Shown piece by piece: positions 21,126 through 30,915 of a stretch of 64,000 nt of DNA (position 1 is its first letter; each line of letters opens with the position of its first letter). Source of the stretch: Microplitis mediator (lineage: Eukaryota; Arthropoda; Insecta; Hymenoptera; Braconidae); the NCBI RefSeq assembly GCF_029852145.1, contig NC_079971.1, forward strand, positions 10,521,697 to 10,585,696. Direction: 5' to 3'. A program made the translations under genes and the position numbers. The notes below the pieces were generated by a model that did not search any database, was not told the origin of the DNA, and saw only the letters and a program-made list of their open reading frames with translations.

Positions 21126-22161
21126 TGTTGTAATAATAATTAAATAAAGACATGCCAGGACTGGTTGGTGGTTGGGATGTTTGAAAAATACGCATATTAA
21201 AAAATATAACAATATTTTTATTTGTCACAGCACAAAATATCACTGGGTTGCAAATTAAATAGTTTATTTAATTTATAAATACTGTTAAGTGTCTGAGCTC
21301 ATGAATACGTGAATAGTTGAATACAAATTATTGAGTTGAGCTCGAGTAAATAATGAATTAAAAATAATCAAGTTGAGTTTAATTGAACACTGAGTTGAAT
21401 GCAAAAATGTCATGATAATAAGTAACATGATGTCAGAGGTTACTGAGCGAAGTGAACACATTAATTACTATTTTTAATAGCACTGAATACATAAATATTT
21501 TTGTTATTGAGTTTTAATAATGATGATCACTTAATTGAATTGAATTTAATGAGCTCATGATAAATTACACTGATTTTAATTTATCTGTTGAACACGTGGT
21601 AGCATGATAGCAGAGGCTACTGAGCGAAACATAACTTTTATATTAATTAAGAAATTGAGCATAATGATAATTAAATAAATAATAAAACTGAGTCTTTTAA
21701 ATTAATTGAGCACTGATAGCAAGTAAATGTTTAATAAAAAATGCACCTGTTGCTTTCTCCGTCGAAAATAACCTCGTCAGGAACAGGTTGTAGAACACTG
21801 GATTTCTTGATGTTATTTTATTAATTATTTTATGAGCTCTGGAGCTCGCGATTATAAAAATAATTATATTTTTATATAGAGTAATGAACCCTTAATGTAA
21901 TTAATTGATTACTTTTAATTATTTACTCAAGATGAGCGCAATTTGAATAGATTATACAAAACACGTGGTGACACTTGAAATTGTATAAACGAATAGGTAA
22001 TGGCGTCGGTCTTCTTGCCACGAGGCAGGATAAATTCGATACGCATGCGTCGAAATGCGCAAGTCAAGTTTTTAATTGACACTAGGCCCCAGTAGGTGCT
22101 GCCTCTATTTGCCGGAAGTTCAACTACATTCAAATTTGAATGTAGTTGTGATTACGCAACA
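21126..22161 (-). repeat. BEL/Pao 5' LTR
   Basis: 1,036 bp, same length and apparently same sequence as 14413-15448. On the minus strand it precedes the primer site and gag, so it should hold the promoter. No confident TATA box was assigned. Its frame at 21927-22133 mirrors the one in the other LTR. Confidence 0.93.
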
Positions 22162-22789
22162 AATTGAAATTTTTGAATCTTTCCGAATCCTTCTCAATAC
22201 CTAAATAATCCTATATTTCGATCAAGTGTGGGATTGAAAAAGATTGAAATGAATTGAAATTTTTGAATCTTTCTGAATCCTTCTCAATACCTAAATAGTC
22301 CGATATTTCGGATCAAGTGTGGGATTTGAAAAGATTGAAATGAATTGAAATTTTCGAATCTTTCCGAATCCTTCTCAATACCTAAATAATCCGATATTTC
22401 GATCAAGTGTGGGATTGAAAAAGATTGAAATGAATTGAAATTTTTGAATCTTTCTGAATCCTTCTCAATACCTAAATAATTTCACATTTCGGGTCATGAG
22501 TGGGATTGAAAAAGATTGAAATGAATTGAAATTTTTGAATCTTTCCGAATCCTTCTCAATACCTAAATTGAAATGATGAAAGATTGAATTCTTTTCAATA
22601 CTTTCGAATTCCACTTTGGAATCGAAAAGTATTCAAACGATCGAAATTTCAATTCCATTCAATACTTTCCAAAACCGCCGAGGGATTGAAAAGAATTGAG
22701 ATAATTTTCAATACTTTTCAATTCACTTTTTTAATCAGGGTTTATATTAAATTTTTTTTCCCGGGTATATATACTATATAGAGTGTTTC

Positions 22790-23237
22790 GAATTTCCAAT
22801 TACCTTAAATCTTTTTACATCTTATTTCTAGAATGAAAAATTACTGAATAGTATTCAAAATTTTGAGTCGCCTTATATTATTATGAATCATATTTTTAGG
22901 ATTTAGAAGTATTTGGTAGTTTTAAAAATTTTCAATTATCTCAAATCCTAATTAATCATATTTTAAGGATTTACAAGCATTTGACAGTATTTAACCGTTT
23001 AAATCATTTCAAATCCTGTTAAATCATATTTTTAGGATTAAATAGTATTTAAAAGTATTTAACAGTTTAAATCATTTCAAATCCTGTTAAATCATGTTTT
23101 CAGGATTAAATAGTATTTAACAGAATTAAAAAATTTGAATCATGTTAAATCCTTCTGAATCATATTTTCAGGATTCGATAGCATTCATAAGGATATAAAT
23201 TTTTTTAATCCTGTCAAATGCTTTCGTTTTATCAGGG
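22790..23237. mobile_element. Truncated CCCTGATTAA-type element end with ~65-bp repeats
   Basis: The stretch ends GTTTTATCAGGG at 23237. Before it are repeated words TTAAATCATATTTTTAGGATT and TAGTATTTAACAG in tandem, spaced about 60-70 bp. The style matches the other family members, but no inverted CCCTGAT start was found on the left, so it is a partial copy. Confidence 0.5.
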
Positions 23238-23692
23238 TACAAATAACTTGAAAAAATGCACTTGTAGTGAATTCAATAAACTATATGTATAATTCTTTAA
23301 TATATTTTAAAAAATTATTTATTTGTTAAGAAAACTCCAAAAATCAAAACCTCCAAACGTTCAATATCTATTTGACATGATCTGAAGCTCGTTGATAATA
23401 AAAACTGTTTTTTAATCATAGTTATAAAAAATTGCACTGTTAATTTGCAAGATTTTATTTTCAAAAACTGTTATTTTGATCCTAGACACAAATTTTTGAA
23501 CAATAAACAAAATTTATCTTACTAAAATCGGATATTGAATATTAATAAAGTTAAAATTTTATAGCACATTCATAATAAATAAAATTTTTGACAATTTCTA
23601 AAAAAATCCCTTTTTGAACGTGAGCTCACTAATTATGATTGTATTCGTTAAATAATTAATTAAACACTAATATTACTATTATTTTTATACAG
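23238..23692. other. AT-rich flank or intron upstream of broken transposase
   Basis: No coding is seen. It leads into the acceptor tttttatacag that ends at 23692, so it is probably intron of the second transposase copy. Confidence 0.4.
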
Positions 23693-26104
23693 ATTCCTTT
23701 AAGAACAATTTATCGTCACGATAAAAGAAAGAACGAGGACACTATCAACAATGATTGCTCAAAAAAAATACGTCATAATAACCAAGTGGGAGATCTTAAT
23801 TATGTTTTCAATTTTGATCAAGTCGATGAGGATAATGGAGAAACATTAAGTAGTTTGAGTCTTACCGATGACGACGAGGAATCAGATGATACAGATGAAG
23901 TCGAAATGAATAGTAATTTTTCTTCTAATAGTGATTCTGAATCAAACCAGCCTGATGAAAACATCGACGATGCTAATGATAATGCTGATGAGTTAGACGG
24001 TGAAGATAACAGTCAGTTTAACGACGAAAATAACGTCATTTTACCCAGATTGTATGAAAATAGTTCACTTACTGTTGATGAAAGTGTATTGATGCTTTTA
24101 GACTTGTATTCACAAAATCAATGGGTCAAAGCTAGTTTATCAGGAACGTTATTAATGTTAGATAAAATGTTGCCAAACAATAATCGTTTACCTCGAACAA
24201 TATTTAAATTATTTTAATATGTAGAAAATTTAGTACCATCAGTTGATGTTATTAAGCACTATTATTGCCAGGAATGCTTTTATTATCTTGGTATCGTCAA
24301 TAAAATTGATAAATGTACAGTATGCAATGTCAATAAGAATCAATTTTTCTACTTTTTTGAAAGAGATATCAATCAAATTATAAAATGTTTGTTTGAAGAA
24401 CAAAATTTGGCTGTAAAATTAAAAGTAAATAATCATACCAATAGACACATCATTGCGGATATAACAGACGGTTCTAAATACCGGAGAGTAAACTCACGAA
24501 TTAATTGAGGCCCGTATGACTTGACACTGATTTTAAATACTGATGGTGTTGCATTATCAAAAAGCTCTAAAACTCACACTTGGCCATTAATGTTTACCAT
24601 CGCCGAATTACCTGAGCACTTGCGAGATATATATATATATATATCATTCCGATTGGTCTTTGGTGTGATCATAAGTGCAAACCTTCAATGAATACATTTC
24701 TCAAACCATTTTGTGAAAAATTAAAAAAATGTTTCAATGAAGGTGTTCGCTGGACTGATTCGGTAACTGGCAATGAATTCGTGTCAAAGATTGTAGCACC
24801 ATTAATAATTGCTGATGCTCCAGCTAGAGCTCTTGAGCAAAATATCCAAAATTTTAATGGAAAGTACGGCTGTAATGTTTGTGAAGTTAAAATGAAACGA
24901 TGTCAGCGAATTGAGGGAAAAAGAAAGCTTGGAATATGTACCACACATAAAAGGCGTCAAAGGTGACACTATCTTATCTAAATTACCTCTTATAGACCTG
25001 GGGACATGTGTCATACCTGAATATATGCATTCGGCATTGCTTGGTGTCGGGCGACAATTCACTAATATATTTGTAACTAAACAAGGTCCTTGGAGCTTAA
25101 AGAACGTCTCTGAAGAAATAAATAATTTTTTATTGAAAATTAGACCACCAATCTTTGTGAATAGAATTCCTCGTCGAATAACAGATCTTAAATTATTTAA
25201 AGCATCTGAATATTATTATTTTATTCTGTTTTATTCACTTCCTGCTTTAACCAATTATTTGCCCGAGAAATATTGTAATCATTGGATACTTTTTATAAAG
25301 TAATTATTTCTTTTACTCCAAAATAAAATAACAAAAGACGATTTAACAACAGCTGGAAGATTGCTTAATTCATTCGTTAAAGAAACTGAAATCTTATACG
25401 GTGACCGTGAGATGTCATATAATATACATCAGCTCGTGCATTTTGCTCTAATGGTAAAACGATGGGGTCCTTTGAGAGTAACATCAGCATTTGAATTTAA
25501 GAACTTCAATGGTTTTCTGGCACATGGAACCCACGGAACAAAACATTTAGGCCAAGAAATAATGAAGAATTTGAAAATCACTCAAGGGATACAGATACTT
25601 CGAGGTCGTGTAACTGCAAATGATGAGCTGGGTAAAACAGAAAAAGCAAATGAATTTATCGGAAAAAATTTAGAAATTACATTCAATGAAAATAAATCTG
25701 AATTATTAAGATTATCTACTTTTGAGCTAGATAATTTAAAGTTTTACAGCCGAGCTAAAATTCACAAAGAAATATATACTTCTGAAAATTAGAAAACGAC
25801 AAAAACTAACAACTTTACTGTTCAATTAGATTTGACAGATGGTTCTATAATTTATGGATCGATATGTTTTTTTTTTTTTGGAACGGAAAATTTGATGGGT
25901 ATTGTTTTGCATCGATTTAATGTTAATCATGAAAATATGTTTTATAATCCAGAACACAAAGCTAGAATAGATTATATCATACCTGTAAGCAAAAGTGAAG
26001 AATTGATTGTGGTAACTTTGAACCAATTCAAATCAGCATGTCATTTAATATGTGTAGGAAGCTATATGTGTAAACGACCTAATTTAATGAAAAAAAATTT
26101 TTAA
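23693..26104 (+). pseudogene. tnp2-like transposase pseudogene (second CACTA-type copy)
   Basis: Pieces in several frames follow the same order as the intact copy at 10502. An acidic N-terminal exon (from the acceptor at 23692 to a TAA at 24217) is followed by a zinc ribbon (CQECFYYL...CTVC) near 24270-24330. Next come the NTDG-KSSK-WP core in broken form near 24540-24600, CNVCE near 24870, PEYMHSALLGVGRQ near 25015, a NIHQLVH motif near 25420, and a C-terminal part to 26104. Stops and frameshifts separate them, and a TA microsatellite interrupts the core at about 24630. The protein has diverged from the first copy, so it is a separate family member. It is not expected to make full-length transposase. 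Confidence 0.8.
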
Positions 26105-26424
26105 ATTGAATCTTTTAATGCAGTATCAATTTATTACATGTAATTAAATGAATAAAATATTAATAGTTATGAAATTATAATTATAATAATAGTTATTGAA
26201 TAAGTAAATTTTTACATATTCAATTAATCTAAATTAAATAAATAATAAAATAAAAAGAAAACAATAATTATAATTAATCAAACAGTTTCTATTAACGACT
26301 AACTTTCATTTATGAATATGAACGAGTATGCTTAGTCATTTATGATCGAGCCTGAATATTTATAAATAGTTTTCACTATTTGCATATAACCGATGATGAT
26401 CATGTCTGTACCGTGCATGTAAAT

Positions 26425-27130
26425 GTCAGCCATTTTGAGCTCTTTTCCGCCATTTTGAGGACCCTTTCAATTACTAATTGAACTAATTGATTTGTGTCAA
26501 CCCTTTCAATAACTAATTGAACTAAGTGACGCAAATTAACATCCATTTGAGCTAATTGACATCATTTTGACGCTAATTGGCATCATTTTGGGCTTATCTA
26601 GGACAGCTTTGATATCATTCGGATGCTAATTGAAAGTCGTTTTTACCAACCGAGCTCAGCTTATCTAGACTTTTGATGCTAATTGACATCTATTTTGAGT
26701 GCAATGACAGGTGGCGCCTCATGTATAGGCAGTTGTTTTACCGGCCGAGCTCAGCGTATCTAGGACAATTTTCTGATCATTTCGCAGCTAATTGACAACA
26801 TTTTGCGTCAATCAATGTCTATTTTAAGCTCTTATTTGCCATTTTGAGCTCGTATTATGACAGATGGTGCCTCATCTGTATTTTGAGCAGGAATTTTTGA
26901 AAAAATCAATACTCGCGTTGGCCTTACAGATGTTACTTCATGTATACTTTGAGCGGGAATATTTGAAAAGATTAAAACTCGCGTTGACATCATAGTTATC
27001 TGTTTTGAACTCATTTCCGCCATTTTGAATTAAATATTATGCCCATTTCCGCCATTTTGAATTAACTATTGTGCCCATTTCCGCCATTTTGATTTAATTT
27101 CGAAACATTCAAGCTTGCGTTTATCTGGAG
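26425..27130. repeat. Subterminal CATTTTGA/GCTAATTGACATC repeats of the Polinton-like element
   Basis: Words CCGCCATTTTGA, GAGCTC, GCTAATTGACATC and CTTATCTAGGACAG recur many times. GCGGGAATATTTGAAAAGAT and TTGAAAAAATCAATACTCGC are variants of another unit, and cccatttccgccattttga appears three times near 27040-27090. The mirrored copy is at 40660-41365, and similar words continue beyond it to about 41465. Such repeats are typical of terminal regions of large DNA transposons. Confidence 0.6.
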
Positions 27131-28150
27131 ATTACTATATGAATAATTAGTGCATTTTAAAAAAAGTTATCACGCACTAATCAGAAATTGCAAGATTTTT
27201 TCAACATCATTTTTTTTTTTAGCAACAGCGAATTTTTATTTTTAGATAATGACTCATCCAGTTCCGAGAAAAAAACTTTCTATTTTAACTGCGTAGTAGA
27301 ATATTTATTTTAAGATGGTGACTCACTCGATTCTATTTTTAGTTCATGACTCATTAGTTATGTTTGTGGGAAAATGTTTCCCTTTTTTATTGAATGTTAT
27401 TTTTTTTTTTTGTCTAAATTTATCTGTAAATTAACTTAAATTAGTAATTGGAATTGATTTATTTATTATAAATAATAGGTAGGATGTGATAGGTATTATG
27501 TAATAAAACTCGTAGTTTGGGTATATCAAAATCGAAGAATATATTTTGACCCAAAAAAAATAGGGAAAGCACTACGGCATAAAACCCTTTGAAGAAGTAC
27601 AATGAAAGATTGAGAATTTTGAGATAATGAAAATGAGGGTAACTCGTTGAACAATTGATACAAGAATGAATGTATATGTATGTGGATGTGTGTGTGTGTG
27701 TGTACTTGTAGTAAAGATATAGTAAGATTACGCGATCACGGATCGTCGTAAATAGTGTGATCTGGGATCACACCGAATGTCAGAGAATATACACGTCTGT
27801 ATCTCCTCAGTGAAAGATTAATTGTCCACTGTGGGACAATTATACAGTACGTGGTACTGGAGAGAGAATGATAGTAGAAAGCTTTCAATTGGAAACGACT
27901 GCGTCGTAAATGTTTGTGTTATGAGATGCGTCGCGACGATGTTACCGATTGATCAGATCGGCGGTACTAATTGAGAGGTCAAAATTGTAATGGGATATTC
28001 CAATGACAATATTATGACGCTAAATTATTATTACATGTTATTATAATTTGTAACAGAGATTGTTATTTAACTGCAGTTAATTTAATTCTCATCAATTGGA
28101 TTGATGGATGCGGTTAGCACGCGGCTATGGTACGAATGAAGTTGTATGAT

Positions 28151-28218
28151 ATTTATATGACAACGGCCAAATGCGTTGATGATTATTTATATGACAACGG
28201 CCAAATGCGTTGATGATT
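28151..28218. repeat. 34-bp direct tandem duplication
   Basis: Two exact copies start at 28151 and 28185, each containing ATGACAACGGCCAAATGCG. The duplication is mirrored at 39572-39639 in the right arm. Confidence 0.8.
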
Positions 28219-29283
28219 ATTATTAGCGCGAATAAATCAATTTTTAGTTTTATTTATATTAAGATTATCACGTATGTATAATGATTATTAATGCTTAATT
28301 ATTGCAAGGTAATTAAGATGTAAACGAATGGATTGATGAACTGACGGAATTTAATGTAAGACAATAATTATTAAATATTCAATATTATTTGAATTGATTA
28401 TTATTTAATATTAATACGAATATTAAGATTAAATATCGAATTCAATCCTATTGAATAATTAATAGCAACACAACTAAATATTCGATGTTTGATGGGTGAG
28501 ACCCACGCGCAACAAGTCCCAGCTTGTTTTTACTACGACGTAATAAAACACCCGGTCTTTATTCAATTCCCGAAATATTAGTGAAACTCAACGAAATAAT
28601 TAGTAAAACTTATTAAACCGTATTAATTAATACTTATCTTGGCACGATGGCACGAATTCGTAATTGATAATCAATTAATTAACAATTATTGTTAATTTTA
28701 ATATTGGCTTGGCAATGTAGCGAAAAGAACGTTCACAGCAAGTGTGTACAGTATGAAGACTTGTGGTCGACTGACGAAAAGACGCGGTAACGCCGGGTCG
28801 TCGTTTCGACGGAACGGAAAAATCAGACACCCAAACGACAGAGATATATTGAAGGCGCGAGTGCAACGAAGATGCATTGAGAAACCGACGCTATGTTTAG
28901 CGCGCGCGTTCGCGATGCGACCCGAGTTGGCGACGAGATGAATTTTAGCACCGCTAGATGGAGACCGGTTTTTATGTTTTAAATTTTAAATATTATTATG
29001 CTGACAATTGTTCCCGGACTTCCGTTTTCGACGGAACAAGTTAAATTTTTAACTGCGTAGTAGATGACGTCAAACTCTCCGTCACGCCATCTAGATCTTA
29101 GGTTATGTTGATACAATCTAGGAATTTTTTTGCCAAGTTTCTATGAAATTTTGTTTTATAAGGTTGGTACTTTGTTATTTTCTAGGGAATTTTTTGCCAG
29201 TTTCTATGAAACTTTATTTCTTAAGGTTGGTACTCATGAGTGCCAGAACTTTCTACTGCGCAGTTGATGAGTCGCGCCCCACC

Positions 29284-29291
29284 TATAAAAG
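29284..29291 (+). promoter_or_regulatory. TATA box upstream of the Polinton-like ORFs
   Basis: TATAAAAG lies within a GC-richer patch (cgcgccccacctataaaag). About 30 bases downstream is a pyrimidine/ACTTCAC stretch that could hold the start site. It is 460 bp before the ATG at 29751, and the space between is an AT-rich leader with repeated AGTGATAAA words. Mirrored at 38499-38506. Confidence 0.5.
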
Positions 29292-29750
29292 CACCGCGCG
29301 AGAGCATACTTCACAAAAAGAAGTACGAGTTCTCTTAATGAAGTACGAATCTCTCACGATTAAAAGTTCTTTGTGTGTGCGTATTTTATATTTTTTTTTT
29401 AAATTTTTTTTATTAACAAAAATTTTTTAGTAAACAATTTTTTAAGTGACTATTTGAGTGTTGTAGTGATAAATTTTTAAATGAACAATCGTAGTGATTT
29501 TTCAAAAATTTATATAATACTAGTGCAGTGATAAACAATTTTTAGTGGTTATTTGAACAATATATAAATAATTTAAGTGTTTTAGTGATAAATTTTTAAA
29601 TGAACAATCTTAGTGATTTTTTAAAAATTTATTTTTTAATAAACTTTATCAACTAATTTATTTATATAAAAACCACTTAATAAACAATACTAGTGATAAA
29701 CTTTCAAGTGTAATTATAAACAGTAACTTGAGTGATGAACTTTTAAAAAA

Positions 29751-30914
29751 ATGGCACAAAATGATTTTATTGCGGCGCTTCAGCGTCCAGTAGATTCAAT
29801 AATTAAATCATTTAATGATTTACGTGATAAGCCATTAGCTAAAGAACATTGCCAGAAGTGTTATCAAGTGTATGCTGATACAATTAATTACTTCAACGAG
29901 ATCTTGCTAGATCCTCAGATAAATGTTCAAGTCAGGAGAAGTGTACGAGCAAATATTATACTTTTGTACTGGTATGCTGATCAATTTACACAATTGAGTG
30001 GAGAAGTAACTGGTGGTGACTTGCGTGCAAACCGACGTCTCATCAAGTGGCAAGATCTTGAAAATGCATTCTCAAATAACATCAGATCAGGATGTGTGAC
30101 AAATCAAGCTCATACAGATCTTCGTGCTTTTCTCGATGATGCTCAAGACCTGATCATTGAAAAAGTTGAGAATATGCTCAGAGATGTTCCTGGACTTAAA
30201 GTGAATGTCGAATTAGTTTGCAAATTTAAAAATGTAAAAGCTGATAATGTCATTGAAGAAACAAAGACATTCAACACCAAGAGCCGAGAAATTTTACATG
30301 CAACATCTCTTGCTACTTGGTACAAAGATCATGTCAACGATAAATTATTAAAGAAAGTCGAGGAATTCAATCAAAAGGATTCTGGGTGGAGGTTAATTGA
30401 AATCCACAGTTTGATAATTACAATGTCAAGATATGCGCCTCTTCAAGCTGGAGATTCAACGTTTGTGGAGCTACCCAAGGACATACAAGCGAAAAAAGTA
30501 GTATTAAATATTCAGAATTTTGATGAACACTGTTTTCTATGGAGTGTTGTAGCGGCATTACATCCTGATAATATTAATCCTGCGAGAAAATCATCATATC
30601 CACACTTTAGTTCTATATTAAAATATGAAGGTATAAAATTTCCGATCACTTTAAATGATATACCAAAATTTGAAAAATTAAATAATTTATCAATTAATGT
30701 CTACGGAATCGAGTCAGAATTTTGTAATAAAAAATCTGAAAAAAGTACAGTCATTCCCTTGTATCTAAGTAAGCTCATAAAGTCTGATAAAAAAGTTATT
30801 CATCTCTTAATGGTACAACAAAATATTAAATTAAATACATCTGATTTTGATATCAAAAATTTTCAACCTAAATTTCACTTTGCTTTGATCAAAGATCTTT
30901 CACGACTGTTTTAA
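29751..30914 (+). CDS. N-terminal part of Polinton-type DNA polymerase polyprotein
   Basis: 387 residues beginning MAQNDFIAALQRP. The first ~190 residues are helical with no motif I can name. The second half (SGWRLIEIHSL, then NFDEHCFLWSVVAALHP, then HFALIKDLSRLF) is the region normally fused ahead of DNA polymerase B in insect Polinton/Maverick proteins. Those proteins usually continue through a cysteine/histidine finger into the polymerase. Here the frame stops at SRLF and the polymerase frame starts two bases later at NKVHMTF, so the finger segment appears deleted. It may still be translated as a stand-alone protein. An identical copy lies at 36876-38039. Confidence 0.7.
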   Translation: MAQNDFIAALQRPVDSIIKSFNDLRDKPLAKEHCQKCYQVYADTINYFNEILLDPQINVQVRRSVRANIILLYWYADQFTQLSGEVTGGDLRANRRLIKWQDLENAFSNNIRSGCVTNQAHTDLRAFLDDAQDLIIEKVENMLRDVPGLKVNVELVCKFKNVKADNVIEETKTFNTKSREILHATSLATWYKDHVNDKLLKKVEEFNQKDSGWRLIEIHSLIITMSRYAPLQAGDSTFVELPKDIQAKKVVLNIQNFDEHCFLWSVVAALHPDNINPARKSSYPHFSSILKYEGIKFPITLNDIPKFEKLNNLSINVYGIESEFCNKKSEKSTVIPLYLSKLIKSDKKVIHLLMVQQNIKLNTSDFDIKNFQPKFHFALIKDLSRLF

Positions 30915-30915
30915 A

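Larger units (their letters stand above)
14413..22161 (-). mobile_element. BEL/Pao LTR retrotransposon, near-complete and young
   Basis: The 7.75-kb element has two 1,036-bp LTRs that look identical by eye, each starting TGTTG and ending CAACA. Exact 5-bp target duplications AATTG lie at 14408-14412 and 22162-22166. In minus-strand order it carries a primer-binding site, gag, an in-frame stop, pol (protease, reverse transcriptase, RNase H, integrase) and a purine tract. Two lesions are visible: the TAA between gag and pol, and one extra base in integrase. LTR identity and the exact TSD indicate recent insertion. Confidence 0.95.
14059..22740. mobile_element. CCCTGATTAA element with ~91-bp tandem repeats, split by BEL/Pao
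   Basis: It begins CCCTGATTAAAAAAGTGAAT and ends with the inverse ATTCACTTTTTTAATCAGGG, flanked on both sides by T-runs (a TT or TTT duplication). Removing the retrotransposon and its target repeat leaves about 930 bp. The interior is a tandem array of a 90-91-bp unit containing GAATCCTTCTCAATACCTAA: two units left of the retrotransposon and five to its right (anchors at 22200, 22290, 22381, 22471 and 22562). There is no coding sequence of its own, so it is non-autonomous. Confidence 0.85.

Noticed and set aside
22741..22800. Possible start of another CCCTGATTAA element
   Set aside because: No CCCTGAT word is present there; the right end at 23237 therefore lacks a visible partner.
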